From Hyphomonas sp. L-53-1-40 (lineage in GTDB: Bacteria; Pseudomonadota; Alphaproteobacteria; Caulobacterales; Hyphomonadaceae), in NCBI RefSeq assembly GCF_000682775.1, contig NZ_AWFI01000015.1:1-64000 (forward strand): DNA of 64,000 nt, given 5' to 3'. A model generated the notes under the pieces. That model worked only from the letters and a program-made list of their open reading frames with translations, had not been told where the DNA came from and made no database searches. Shown piece by piece: positions 27,529-37,087 of this stretch (within the stretch, counting starts at the first letter, position 1; each line of letters opens with the position of its first letter). Position numbers and translations under genes: made by a program.

Positions 27529-30393
27529 ATGAAACACCAAATGAAAATGTGGATAAGTGCGTCTTGCGTTGCGCTGGCAGTCGGTATGCCAGCCGTCGCG
27601 CAGGAGGAAGACGGGAGCGAGCTGCGCCAGTCGACTGTTACGGTTACTGGTTCGTTGATCGCGGGTACGCCAGAAGATGCCGCGCTGCCAGTCGACGTGC
27701 TGACCGCCGCTGAATTGAAGCTTGAGGGTTCGCCATCGATAACGGAACTGATCCGGAATCTCGGCGTGTCGTCGGGTGTTGATGGACAAACCAATCAGTT
27801 CGCCTCGAACGGCCTGGAAGGTACGTCCAACGTCAACCTACGCGGGCTTGGCCCAGCCAGGACACTGGTCCTGATCAACGGACGCCGCCAGACCTATCAC
27901 CCCTATTCGATTGGGGAGCAGGCGCAGCTCTTCGTGGATACGAATATGATCCCGAGCGCCGCTGTCGGCCGGATCGAAGTCCTGAAAGACGGTGCGGCCG
28001 CAATCTACGGGTCTGATGCCATCGCCGGCGTTGTGAACTTTATCACGCGCTCCGACCTCGACGGGTTTGAAATCGGCGGGGATTACTCGCAGTTCGACGG
28101 TACGGATGGCGACTACAACATCAATGCCGCCTACGGCATGCAGGGCGGAAGCTGGAACTGGGTGACGTCGGTCGGCTACAACTCACGTAGCGAAGTGCCG
28201 CTGCTCGAAAAAGACTGGGCGATCTTGCCTTATGCTGACAACCCTGTCGGTGGCTGGTCCTCGCTTTCGAATCCGGGCCGCTATGTCGCGCTCGGTGCCA
28301 CGGGTGTGATCGGCGCTGTGAATACCGAAGCAGGCTGTGAAGATGCTGGCGGGTTCATCAATCCGAACACCGCGCAGTGTAACTTCCAGTTCACGCAGTT
28401 CGACAATCTGGTTGAGGAAGAAGAACGCTACCAGGTGTTCTCTGAGTACAACCGCACATTTGAGAATGGCGTCGATCTGCACCTCGAAGCCCTATACGGT
28501 TACAGCGATGTGCCATCCTGGAAGACATCACCTTCGTACCCACCACAGGAGCTGGCAACCCAGGTCGTGCCGGTGTCCAATCCTGGTTTCCAGCAATACA
28601 TGGCCGACAATCCGGGCGACTTCCCTGCTGGCACACTGGCTGCGCTCTATATCGGACGTTCCTTTGGTTGGGGCGGCTACCCTGGCACCGGCGGAGCTCA
28701 GGAGGGCTTCCGGACCTATAAGAGCCACCGCCTTGCAGGCGACCTGACGGGTCAGTTCGAGAACGGCCTGACATGGGACACAGCGCTCAGCTATTCCTCA
28801 ACCGAGGGTGAGCGTCTGACGAACGATACCTACATTCTCGGCTTTACGGCCGCGCTGAATGGCTATGGTGTCTGTACAGATCCTGTAACTGGGAATGATC
28901 CGGCGACTGGCAGCCAGCCATTTGCCGCCGGCTACACCGGATCCCTCGTGGCAGGCGCTGGAAGCTGTGAATACTACAACCCGTTTTCCAATGCGATTCC
29001 ATCCAGTGCGATCACGGGTGCTGCCAATCCAAACTATGTTGCTGGGCTCGAAAATACTGCCACGCTGGCCGACTGGCTGACGGATGGAAACAGCACGACC
29101 GTCACAACCGACCTGTTGGTATGGGACGCATCTGTGTCGGGCCTGAGCGGTGTTCAGGCGGCAGGTGGTGAAATCGGCTGGGCTGTCGGCGCGCAAGTAC
29201 GCCGGGAAAGCTACAAGGTCGAGCCCACTGCATTGACCGACCTGACGGTTACGCCCGGACCGGGTGGTACAGGCCCTTATTCGTTCCTGGCTGGAACTAC
29301 GCCAGCAGACGAAGACCAGACCATCTATGCGATTTTTGGTGAATTGCAGGTACCTCTCTATGAGGACATCGATATGCAGGTCGCCATGCGGTACGAGGAT
29401 TATGGCGGTGATGTCGGATCCACCTTCGACCCGAAGGTTGCGATCAAGTGGCAGGCCAACGACAACCTCGCTCTGCGCGGCTCGGCTCAGACGTCGTTCC
29501 GTGGACCAACCCTCAACCAGTTGAGCGGTGCGGTGACCACGCTGCAATTCGTGGCGCCGACCTCCGCCTTCAAGGCAGTTGACCAGTTTGGCAACGGTGC
29601 ACTGAGCCCGGAATCGGCGTTCAGCTTCAATGTGGGGGCGCTCTTCGACAATCAGAACGGCTTCTCCGCGTCGCTTGACTACTACAATTTCGACTTCTCT
29701 GATCCGATCATTGTTGAAGACCAGGCGTCTATTGTGAGCGCTGCAGTTGCGGCTATTGGGGCAGGTGATACTGAGAATCCGATCCTCTCACGGATTACAT
29801 TCCAGGATCCGGCCAATCCGGCCGCGTCCGGAATTGCTCGTATCGAGACCAATGTCGTGAATGGTCCGGACATCAAGACGTCCGGCGTCGATGTTCGCGC
29901 CGAGCAGGTCTGGGACATGGACAATTCGGCAGCCTTCACCCTTGGTGGCGAAGCGACTTACATAATCGAGTATGATGTCGACGATTTCGAAATCGAAGGC
30001 GTGATGATTGCTGGTGGTGATCGGGTCGGCCAATTCAACCGGTCGAACTTCTCCCGCTCGCTGCCGCAGCTCAAAGCCAACATCTTTGGCAACTATGAGC
30101 TCGGTGATCACAACTTCCGCGCTGTGATGCGTTACATCGATGCATATGACGATGAGCGTGGCGACCTGACTGGCAACAACACGACGGAGATCGATAGCCA
30201 GACGACGTTCGATCTGTACTACACTTGGCAGTCGACCGCTTGGGACCTTGACCTTGGTCTGTCAGTGGTCAACGTGACGGATGAAGATCCGCCATTTGCA
30301 CAGTTCGATCTGAACTATGATCCCTATACCCACAATCCGTTTGGCCGCACATTCAAGATCAGTGTGACCAAGCGTTTCGGCGGCAGCAACTGA
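27529..30393 (+). CDS. TonB-dependent receptor (large, 954 residues)
   Basis: This 954-residue outer-membrane receptor has a signal peptide (about 1-25, ending AVAQ). The plug has STVTVTGSLIAGTPEDAALP, NLRGLGPARTLVLINGRR and EVLKDGAAAIYGSDAIAGVV. This is the RpfN/oar-free 'large TonB receptor' type, which in related bacteria often handles carbohydrates or peptides. The C-terminus runs TFKISVTKRFGGSN, with four residues after the usual final aromatic. I chose the ATG at 27529, after GGGAGGA. An earlier in-frame start lacks this and would spoil the signal peptide. A terminator follows. Confidence 0.92.
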   Translation: MKHQMKMWISASCVALAVGMPAVAQEEDGSELRQSTVTVTGSLIAGTPEDAALPVDVLTAAELKLEGSPSITELIRNLGVSSGVDGQTNQFASNGLEGTSNVNLRGLGPARTLVLINGRRQTYHPYSIGEQAQLFVDTNMIPSAAVGRIEVLKDGAAAIYGSDAIAGVVNFITRSDLDGFEIGGDYSQFDGTDGDYNINAAYGMQGGSWNWVTSVGYNSRSEVPLLEKDWAILPYADNPVGGWSSLSNPGRYVALGATGVIGAVNTEAGCEDAGGFINPNTAQCNFQFTQFDNLVEEEERYQVFSEYNRTFENGVDLHLEALYGYSDVPSWKTSPSYPPQELATQVVPVSNPGFQQYMADNPGDFPAGTLAALYIGRSFGWGGYPGTGGAQEGFRTYKSHRLAGDLTGQFENGLTWDTALSYSSTEGERLTNDTYILGFTAALNGYGVCTDPVTGNDPATGSQPFAAGYTGSLVAGAGSCEYYNPFSNAIPSSAITGAANPNYVAGLENTATLADWLTDGNSTTVTTDLLVWDASVSGLSGVQAAGGEIGWAVGAQVRRESYKVEPTALTDLTVTPGPGGTGPYSFLAGTTPADEDQTIYAIFGELQVPLYEDIDMQVAMRYEDYGGDVGSTFDPKVAIKWQANDNLALRGSAQTSFRGPTLNQLSGAVTTLQFVAPTSAFKAVDQFGNGALSPESAFSFNVGALFDNQNGFSASLDYYNFDFSDPIIVEDQASIVSAAVAAIGAGDTENPILSRITFQDPANPAASGIARIETNVVNGPDIKTSGVDVRAEQVWDMDNSAAFTLGGEATYIIEYDVDDFEIEGVMIAGGDRVGQFNRSNFSRSLPQLKANIFGNYELGDHNFRAVMRYIDAYDDERGDLTGNNTTEIDSQTTFDLYYTWQSTAWDLDLGLSVVNVTDEDPPFAQFDLNYDPYTHNPFGRTFKISVTKRFGGSN

Positions 30394-30413
30394 TTGCCAT
30401 CGAATGCAGCACT

Positions 30414-30443
30414 GGGGGCGGCCTTTGGGTCGCCCCCTTTTTT
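30414..30443 (+). terminator. Intrinsic terminator after the 27.5-kb TonB receptor
   Basis: GGGGGCG (30414-30420) pairs with CGCCCCC (30431-30437). The pairing continues inside the loop with one G-U pair. Six Ts follow (30438-30443), giving a clear rho-independent terminator. Confidence 0.93.
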
Positions 30444-30454
30444 ATGTCGGGATG

Positions 30455-31411
30455 TCAGATGGCGCCAAGTGCCCGGCCAGCTTCAACGCCGGCATCGCGG
30501 ATCGCAACGCGCACGGCATCGGACAGGGCGGTCATATTCATGAAACCATGTACCATGCCCGGGTGTTCGCGCACGCTGACGCGCACGCCAAAACTCGCCA
30601 TCTTGTCGGCATAGGCGAGACCTTCATCCTTGAGCGGGTCCCAGCCGCATAGCACGAAGTGCGCCGGCGGAAGGCCCTTGAACGCATTTGGTTCTGCGAA
30701 GAGGGGCGAGACACGCGGATCCATTCGTTCGGCATCATTCCCGATATAGGCATCGCGGAAGTACTCGAACAGATTGGCCGATATGAAGAAGCCACCTTCC
30801 TGAAAGCTCATCTTCTTCGTCCGGATGTCCACAAACTGAACAAGCGGATAGAGCAACAGCTGGAAGGCAGGGCCCTTTTGGCCCGTCCGCAACAATTCCT
30901 GAGCCAGAAAGGCTGACAGGTTTCCGCCAGCGCTGTCGCCGCTGACCGCCAGCCGGTCCGGATCAACCCCGCACGTTTCGGCATGGGTGGTGATCCAGTT
31001 CCATGCGGCGAGGGCATCTTCATGGGCCGCGGGAAATTTGTGTTCCGGCGCGAGCCGGTAGTCGACCGCGATCACCCTGGAGCGCGCGCCTTCGGCCAGC
31101 CGTTTGCAGATCATGTCATGGCTGTCCAGGTCACCGAGCACAAAGCCGCCGCCATGAAAGAAGATGATTCCCGGACCGGGCGGAATGCCCGCGCCGAGGG
31201 GGGTGTAGATGCGTGCCTTCATCGGCCCGCCGGGGCCGGGAATGGTGATCAGCGAGATATTTGCCATCTCCGGGGCGTCACGCTCGATCGCGCGACTGGC
31301 GACATAGAATTGCTGGCGCAGACGATCGACCGAGCCTTTCCAGTCAACGGCGGAAAAGTCCGGCATCTGGAATTTGTCCATGAATTGGCGGAAGGTATCA
31401 TCGAAGCCCAT
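30455..31411 (-). CDS. Alpha/beta hydrolase (hormone-sensitive lipase family esterase)
   Basis: This 318-residue esterase has the oxyanion motif HGGG (86-89), the nucleophile Ser160 in GDSAGG, and the probable triad partners Asp258 (WDPLKDEG) and His288 (MVHGF). HSL-family enzymes hydrolyse short acyl esters. No signal peptide is visible, so it is probably cytoplasmic. It converges on the receptor gene and is divergent from the DsbA-like isomerase with about 65 bases between starts. Confidence 0.92.
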   Translation of the reverse strand: MGFDDTFRQFMDKFQMPDFSAVDWKGSVDRLRQQFYVASRAIERDAPEMANISLITIPGPGGPMKARIYTPLGAGIPPGPGIIFFHGGGFVLGDLDSHDMICKRLAEGARSRVIAVDYRLAPEHKFPAAHEDALAAWNWITTHAETCGVDPDRLAVSGDSAGGNLSAFLAQELLRTGQKGPAFQLLLYPLVQFVDIRTKKMSFQEGGFFISANLFEYFRDAYIGNDAERMDPRVSPLFAEPNAFKGLPPAHFVLCGWDPLKDEGLAYADKMASFGVRVSVREHPGMVHGFMNMTALSDAVRVAIRDAGVEAGRALGAI

Positions 31412-31475
31412 GACAGGCTAAATGGGGGTAAATTCCGGCCTTGTGAAGACGGCAATACGCCGCCAAGATGACCAT

Positions 31476-32120
31476 ATGAAAACCGTTGACGTCTTTTGGT
31501 CGTTTCGTTCGCCCTATTCCTATCTCGCGACCAAGCGCCTTCGCAGCATGAGCAATGTCTGGGATGTGCAGGTGCGTCCGCGTCCAGTCTATCCGATTGC
31601 CATTCGAACCCCGGAATTCTTCTCCGAAATACGGCCGCAATGGGTGCCTTATCTGATGAGGGATATTGTCCGCCTGTCGCAATATCTGGGGCTACCGCTC
31701 GGAGCGCTCAATCCGGATCCCGTCGTCATGAACATGATGACCCGCGAGATTTCACCGGACCAGCCGCATATTGGACGGCTGACCCGTATGGGCATTCTTG
31801 CATGTGAGGTTGGCGACGCCGAGGGGTGGGCCTTTATGGATGAAGTCTCCAGCCTGATCTGGTCAGGAGGGGCTTGGACCGAAGGGACTGCTCTGGCTGA
31901 AGCTGCGGCGCGTGCAGGGTTTGACCTCGCTGATCTAGACTCTCGGCAAGAAGCCGAGAAGGATCGGCTCGAAGCTTTGATTGCCGAGAACCAGGCTGCT
32001 CAGGACCCGCATCATTGGGGTGTGCCGCTGATGGTGTTCGAAGGGGAGGCCTTCTTCGGTCAGGACCGTCTGGATGTGCTGGAATGGCGACTGGAACAGT
32101 CTGGCGTGCAGCGCCTGTAA
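31476..32120 (+). CDS. DsbA-like 2-hydroxychromene-2-carboxylate isomerase family protein
   Basis: This 214-residue thioredoxin-fold protein opens VDVFWSFRSPYSYLATKRL, in which serine (SPYS) replaces the CxxC of DsbA, as in HCCA isomerases and kappa-class glutathione transferases. The ending AAQDPHHWGVPLMVFEGEAFFGQDRLDVLEW is split across the fold's last helices (the cis-proline is in GVPLM). It probably uses glutathione. The substrate is unknown. The ATG at 31476 fits the first beta-strand. Confidence 0.85.
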   Translation: MKTVDVFWSFRSPYSYLATKRLRSMSNVWDVQVRPRPVYPIAIRTPEFFSEIRPQWVPYLMRDIVRLSQYLGLPLGALNPDPVVMNMMTREISPDQPHIGRLTRMGILACEVGDAEGWAFMDEVSSLIWSGGAWTEGTALAEAAARAGFDLADLDSRQEAEKDRLEALIAENQAAQDPHHWGVPLMVFEGEAFFGQDRLDVLEWRLEQSGVQRL

Positions 32121-32121
32121 C

Positions 32122-33027
32122 TTAGAAGCTCGACAAGTTCTTTAACTGGCTGAGGTCTCCGCCGCTGAAATCCGCAGAACGAACCATTTCAGCGAATGCG
32201 CGGCCCTTGGTCCCTTGGGGCAGGGTTTTCAGCGCGGTTACGGCGGTCGCGCCCAATTGGCACATATCGAGGGAAGCCAGCGCCGATTTCGACGGTCCTT
32301 CCGGTCCGGAGGCCAGCAGGAGTGGCATAATTTGTGGATCCGACATCAGGGACATCGCGACGCCCTGAAGTGCCGCTTCATCGCGAGACGTCAAGTTGCC
32401 GTGCTTTACGGGACGCGTTTGGGCATCTTCGATGGCCACAAGCGCTATACTGATTGACGCAAAAGAATAGTCGGTCAGTTCGGAGCCAAGATCTGCGAGG
32501 TCGGATGCGGCGGCCATCTGACCCGACAGGCCTGACGCTGTGTTGAAGTCCTGATATCGGCTGCCTGCACACCAGCGATGCTTGGAACGCGAAGCGCTTT
32601 TGAGCTGTGACCGGGTCATATCCAGCCAGTCATCGACATGGCGCATATTAGCCTTTGCCAAGTCTGACTTGTGCCGGGTCAATACTTTGCCAGCTTCTTC
32701 AATGGCAATTTTCGTATGATCGTATGCGTCGGCTTTGGCGAGCCGCCGATCCAGACTTGCGCGTGCCGCGGGATCGACGCGGCTGAGGGCGGACAGGAAT
32801 GACTTGGCCGATTTTCCCGAGAACTCCGGATATTCCATTTCTGTTGTGCTGGCAGCGTCTTGCGCCTGGGCAAGTGTGTGAGCGCTTCCCGGCGCAGCAT
32901 GGTTCGCTGAATGAGGCAGGTTGAGCACGGCGAAGAATGCGCCTGCCACCACGGTCAGGGTGATCGCTCCGAAAACAAGCGTATTTCCGCCTGATGATTT
33001 TTCCCCGCCTCGCGCGTCAAACGTCAT
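32122..33027 (-). CDS. Membrane-anchored protein of unknown function
   Basis: I do not recognise this 301-residue protein. One transmembrane segment lies at about residues 15-35 (VFGAITLTVVAGAFFAVLNL). The rest is helix-rich, alanine-rich and probably periplasmic, with two cysteines (in HRWCAGS and LDMCQLG) that could pair. I chose the ATG at 33027 because GGGGGA precedes it on the minus strand. It lies between the isomerase (convergent, one base between the stops) and glmM (same strand, downstream of it by 115 bases). Confidence 0.7.
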   Translation of the reverse strand: MTFDARGGEKSSGGNTLVFGAITLTVVAGAFFAVLNLPHSANHAAPGSAHTLAQAQDAASTTEMEYPEFSGKSAKSFLSALSRVDPAARASLDRRLAKADAYDHTKIAIEEAGKVLTRHKSDLAKANMRHVDDWLDMTRSQLKSASRSKHRWCAGSRYQDFNTASGLSGQMAAASDLADLGSELTDYSFASISIALVAIEDAQTRPVKHGNLTSRDEAALQGVAMSLMSDPQIMPLLLASGPEGPSKSALASLDMCQLGATAVTALKTLPQGTKGRAFAEMVRSADFSGGDLSQLKNLSSF

Positions 33028-33142
33028 TATACGTCCCCCGATACAACATAGATTATATCGGGAAAATACTGACAAAGACTTATCGAGACTGAAAAACCCT
33101 GTTGCTTCAAAGACTTCGCGATCAGGTCGCGTCAGAAGTATC

Positions 33143-34483
33143 TCAGGCTTCGGCCCGTACTGCAGCGACCACTAGCGAAAGCGCACGGTGCATCAGTTCG
33201 TCATCCAGGGCCTCAGCCATGACCCGGATCAGGGGTTCCGTGCCCGATTTGCGTACAACCATCCGGCCGCGCTCGCCCAACAGCTCGTCCGCTTGCGTCA
33301 GGGCATCGCCCACGCCCGCGCTTTCAAGGGGATTGGAGCCTTTGAAGGGAATGTTGACCAATTCCTGTGGTGCAGGCTCAAACACTCGCATGATACTGGA
33401 AGCGGGCCGATCACTGGCGGCGAGCGTCTTCAGCACTTGCAGCGCGGCCAGCAGGCCGTCGCCTGTGGTAGAGACGTCGGACAGGATGATATGGCCGGAC
33501 TGTTCGCCGCCCAGATTGAAACCATGTTGGCGCATATGTTCGCCGACATAGCGATCGCCCACTTTGGTACGGGCGAGGGTGAGATCCAGTCCCTTGAGAT
33601 ATTCGGCAAGCCCCATGTTCGACATGATCGTGGCGACCATGCCACCCCCCTTGAGACGGTTGGCGCGATGCAGTTCGCCCGCGATGAGCGCCATGACCTG
33701 ATCGCCATCCACTTCTTCACCCAACTCATCAATCACGATAACGCGGTCAGCATCGCCATCGAAGGCGATGCCAATGTCCGCACCCGTCTCAGTGACGGTA
33801 GACTTCAGCAGGCCGGTGGCTGTGGAGCCGACCCCTGCATTTATGTTCAGCCCATCGGGCGTGTCGCCAATGATTGTTACGTCGGCGCCCAGTTGGCGCA
33901 GTGCCGCCGGGCCAACTTCGTAAGCCGCGCCATGCGCGCAATCCAGGACGATCTTCAGGCCAGAGAAATCAATGTCCGTGCCCACCGTTTCAAGGCAGCG
34001 TTCCAGGTAGAGAGTGGTTGCGCCCTTCATGTGATGCGGCGTTGAAATGGCGGGTGGCGGGGCGAAGTCGCCTTCAAAGGCTGATGCCATGGCGGCTTCC
34101 AGAGCCTCTTCTTCGGCGTCCGTAAGCTTGATCCCAGCGGGACTGAACAGTTTGATCCCGTTATCGTCTGATTTGTTATGTGAAGCCGAGACCATCAGAC
34201 CGAGGGCGGCCCCGGTCTCGCGTGTCATCAAGGCGACGGTAGGAGTGGGGACAATGCCCAGCAGCACGGGTTTGAGCCCTATACTGCTCAGGCCTGCAAT
34301 CAAGGCTGCTTCAATCATCTGGCCTGAGCGGCGTGTGTCACGACCAATGACGACTTCACGACCGCCATTCGGAGCAAAAGTGCGGGCTGCAGCAATCGCA
34401 AGCCGCAAAGCGGATTCTGCGGTCATGGGCGGTGTGTTCACGCGCCCGCGTATGCCATCGGTTCCAAAATACTGTCGTGCCAT
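33143..34483 (-). CDS. glmM: Phosphoglucosamine mutase
   Basis: This 446-residue enzyme converts glucosamine-6-phosphate to glucosamine-1-phosphate for peptidoglycan and LPS precursors. The start RQYFGTDGIRGRVNTPPM is typical. The phosphoserine loop is VMISASHNKSDDNG near residue 100. The metal-binding loop is FDGDADRV and the sugar-binding loop has GGEQSGH. I chose the ATG at 34483. The longer frame upstream would overlap the cysQ stop region and adds 69 unrelated residues. Confidence 0.97.
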   Translation of the reverse strand: MARQYFGTDGIRGRVNTPPMTAESALRLAIAAARTFAPNGGREVVIGRDTRRSGQMIEAALIAGLSSIGLKPVLLGIVPTPTVALMTRETGAALGLMVSASHNKSDDNGIKLFSPAGIKLTDAEEEALEAAMASAFEGDFAPPPAISTPHHMKGATTLYLERCLETVGTDIDFSGLKIVLDCAHGAAYEVGPAALRQLGADVTIIGDTPDGLNINAGVGSTATGLLKSTVTETGADIGIAFDGDADRVIVIDELGEEVDGDQVMALIAGELHRANRLKGGGMVATIMSNMGLAEYLKGLDLTLARTKVGDRYVGEHMRQHGFNLGGEQSGHIILSDVSTTGDGLLAALQVLKTLAASDRPASSIMRVFEPAPQELVNIPFKGSNPLESAGVGDALTQADELLGERGRMVVRKSGTEPLIRVMAEALDDELMHRALSLVVAAVRAEA

Positions 34484-34542
34484 GATCCAAATCCTTCGCC
34501 TGCGATTCTTGCAGGTTTGATGAGAAAAATCGAGATCGGGCC

Positions 34543-35331
34543 TCAGGCGGGGCTGACGTCGCCATATACGATGAAATGCGGATTGTCGTACCCTCGACCG
34601 GTTTTGCCATAGAGCAAGGGTGCGCCTTCTTCTGTCAGGACGCGGCCACCAGCAGCTTCCACAACGGCGTGGCCCGCCGCGGTGTCCCATTCCATGGTGC
34701 GACCCATGCGGGGATAGAGGTCAGCTTCTCCGGCCGCAATCAGGCAGAATTTCAGGGAAGAACCTGCACCAACTGTTTCGGCCACATTGAACTTGCTGAG
34801 CCATTCATTCGTTTCAGGTGAGCGGTGGGATTTGGACGCCACAGCGGTCAGGCCAACTTCGGGCGCAGGCCGAATCTTCAGCGCTTTGCGGACCGTTGGA
34901 AGCTCGCCGCCGGGTTCAGCCGTGGCTTGCCAGGCGGAATTGTGGCTTTCCGCAATAAACAGCCGGTTCTTGGCTGGCGCATACACAACACCCATGACTG
35001 GGCGGCCATGTTCTATGATCGCCACATTGACGGTGAATTCGCCATTCTTGTTCACGAATTCCTTGGTGCCATCGAGCGGGTCAACCAGCGCAAACCGATA
35101 ACCATGTTCGGGCACCTTGCCTTCACTGAAGGATTCCTCTGCCACTACGGCGAGATCAGGTTCTGCTTCAGCGAGACCTTTCAGGATCAATTCTTCCGCG
35201 CGCTGGTCGGCTTCAGTTACTGGTGACGCATCGCCTTTGTGTTCCACGCCGAAGTCGCTCGCATAGATATCCATTATGAGCTTGCCGGCATCGAGGGCAA
35301 TCCGGCCGAGTTGGTCCGCAGTAATCGTCAC
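34543..35331 (-). CDS. cysQ: 3'(2'),5'-bisphosphate nucleotidase
   Basis: This 262-residue inositol-monophosphatase-fold enzyme clears PAP formed in sulphate assimilation. The metal motifs are VVAEES, LVDPLDGTKEFVN and WDTAAGHAVVEAAGG. The start is GTG at 35331 (VTITADQLGRIALDAG), preceded by AGGGGA. The much longer upstream frame overlaps the divergent caspase gene and lacks family similarity. It is 60 bases before glmM on the same strand. Confidence 0.92.
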   Translation of the reverse strand: MTITADQLGRIALDAGKLIMDIYASDFGVEHKGDASPVTEADQRAEELILKGLAEAEPDLAVVAEESFSEGKVPEHGYRFALVDPLDGTKEFVNKNGEFTVNVAIIEHGRPVMGVVYAPAKNRLFIAESHNSAWQATAEPGGELPTVRKALKIRPAPEVGLTAVASKSHRSPETNEWLSKFNVAETVGAGSSLKFCLIAAGEADLYPRMGRTMEWDTAAGHAVVEAAGGRVLTEEGAPLLYGKTGRGYDNPHFIVYGDVSPA

Positions 35332-35467
35332 TATGTAGGGTCCCCTGATCAAATTCCGGCCCTTCCTGTCAGCCGCTCCGAGTTGAAGCAACCCAAAAAT
35401 GCCCGCGGCGTTGACGCCGGAGGTCCGCATCGGCAAACTTGGCGCTCGGTCGTCAAAGAGGGTGAAG

Positions 35468-37087
35468 ATGATCTCACGTCGACACATGATGCTTCTTGGA
35501 GGCGCTGCTGCCATGCCGTGGCCGGGGCATACCCAGGAAACTCCCGCAAAGCCTCGGATTGCCCTGATCATGGGGAATGCAGCCTATTCCAGTGGTATTG
35601 GCACATTGGCAAACCCGGTCAATGATGCGGAGTTGGTGGCTCAGGGGATTGCAAGTTGCGGCTTTCGACTCGTGTCAGGTGACATTGTCCGCGATGCGAA
35701 CCGCTCAACCATGATGGCTGCGATCCGGGACTATGTGGACGTGCTGAAAGAAGCGGGTCCGGATGCGATGGGCTTTTTCTACTATTCCGGTCACGGGGCC
35801 GCGCGGGAGAACGAAGGCAATTACTTGATTCCGGTCGGAGAAAGCGACGTGCTGGACGATGCCCTGTGGGATGATTCGGTGTCGCTCGACTGGTTGATGC
35901 AGAAACTGGATGCGCTGGACGCCCCAAGCGTCGTGGCGATTGATGCCTGTCGAAATGTGCTGCAGCTTCCGGAGGCGCAGCGCTCGCTTGGCGGCGGCGA
36001 ATCCTTCCGAGGATTACGCCGCACTGCCGGCGGGGCGGGGGAGCGCAACATGTTCCTGTCCTTTGCAACCTGGGAAGGCGAAACGGCAAGCGATGGTCGC
36101 GCAGATGACGGGAATGGGCCTTATGCCAGCGCGCTCAGCACGCGCCTGAGCAAACCGGCAACCACCGTTCGGGACATGTTCGAACAGGTGCGTCTCGATG
36201 TGTTGGAAAAGACTTTTCAGCGTCAGGAGCCCATGAATCTTTCGCGGCTGCAACGGCGGTCGTCTGACATCAAGATTGGCTCGTGGGAGTTGGACCGGGT
36301 CGAGATGACGCCGGGTGGAGCGCGCTGGCCGCTCCGGCAAGCCCTGGTGATTGCGAATTCGTATGCGGAATCACAGACCTTCTCTCTGTCTGGTACCCAT
36401 ACGGACGGCGAAAAAGTTCGCGCCGCACTGGAAGCCAGCGGGTACAGTACAGTGTATGTTCCCGACACTGAGTATTCGGACTTTTTCAGTCATGTGGATG
36501 CTTTCATTGATCGCTTGAGAGTTGCCGGGCCGGCTGCCGTGGGGCTTGTCTATTTTGCGGGATACGGCACCGATATTTCGGGGGACAATTACCTCATGAT
36601 GGAAGGCGAACTGCCGCGTAATAAATTCGAGGCGGCACAGTCATCGGTTCGACTTGGTGACCTGGTTACGCGTCTGGAAAGTTCATCCGCCCAGGCGATT
36701 ATGGTTTTGGCGGATTGCGGACGTCCATTTAACGGAATGGGCCACCGGGGCGGTGATCCCGGCTTCAACGAAGACTTTGGTCGGGACAATGTGGTCGTCG
36801 CATATGCGGTTGCGCCGGGCACACATCGATTGAACCCGCAGACGGATTCGGAATTTGCGGGCTCCTTCTCCCGGATTATCCAGTCCGAGGACCGAATTGA
36901 TATCGAGACGGTCATGCGCCGCGTTGCGTTGGATGTTCAGGCGCGCACGGACGGGGCGGAACGGCCCTGGTTCCAGACGTCTCTCGACCTGCCGATCTTT
37001 TTTCGGGCGGATATCCGTCCAGAGGACGAGACCACACAGATGGGGCCGGAGGACACGTATGCTCCGCCGTCCGACCCGTACCCTTAG
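35468..37087 (+). CDS. Exported protein with two tandem caspase-like (peptidase C14) domains
   Basis: This 539-residue protein has an N-terminal SRRHMMLLGGAAAMP, a possible Tat signal peptide. The first caspase-like domain (about 30-265) has the catalytic histidine in FYYSGHG (His109) and cysteine in IDACRN (Cys161). The second (about 290-515) repeats the fold. Its histidine position is tyrosine (YFAGYG, Tyr366), while a cysteine is kept (LADCGRP, Cys417), so it is likely inactive and may be regulatory. I chose the ATG at 35468, which gives the signal peptide. No typical partner (death-effector, CHAT or defence gene) is adjacent. It converges on the FKBP gene with a four-base overlap. Substrate and role are unknown. 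Confidence 0.85.
   Translation: MISRRHMMLLGGAAAMPWPGHTQETPAKPRIALIMGNAAYSSGIGTLANPVNDAELVAQGIASCGFRLVSGDIVRDANRSTMMAAIRDYVDVLKEAGPDAMGFFYYSGHGAARENEGNYLIPVGESDVLDDALWDDSVSLDWLMQKLDALDAPSVVAIDACRNVLQLPEAQRSLGGGESFRGLRRTAGGAGERNMFLSFATWEGETASDGRADDGNGPYASALSTRLSKPATTVRDMFEQVRLDVLEKTFQRQEPMNLSRLQRRSSDIKIGSWELDRVEMTPGGARWPLRQALVIANSYAESQTFSLSGTHTDGEKVRAALEASGYSTVYVPDTEYSDFFSHVDAFIDRLRVAGPAAVGLVYFAGYGTDISGDNYLMMEGELPRNKFEAAQSSVRLGDLVTRLESSSAQAIMVLADCGRPFNGMGHRGGDPGFNEDFGRDNVVVAYAVAPGTHRLNPQTDSEFAGSFSRIIQSEDRIDIETVMRRVALDVQARTDGAERPWFQTSLDLPIFFRADIRPEDETTQMGPEDTYAPPSDPYP

Noticed and set aside
35468..37087. Caspase gene as part of a phage-defence island
   Set aside because: Neighbours are cysQ, glmM and an FKBP lipoprotein, with no effector, sensor or mobile genes. 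The export signal also argues against a cytoplasmic defence role.
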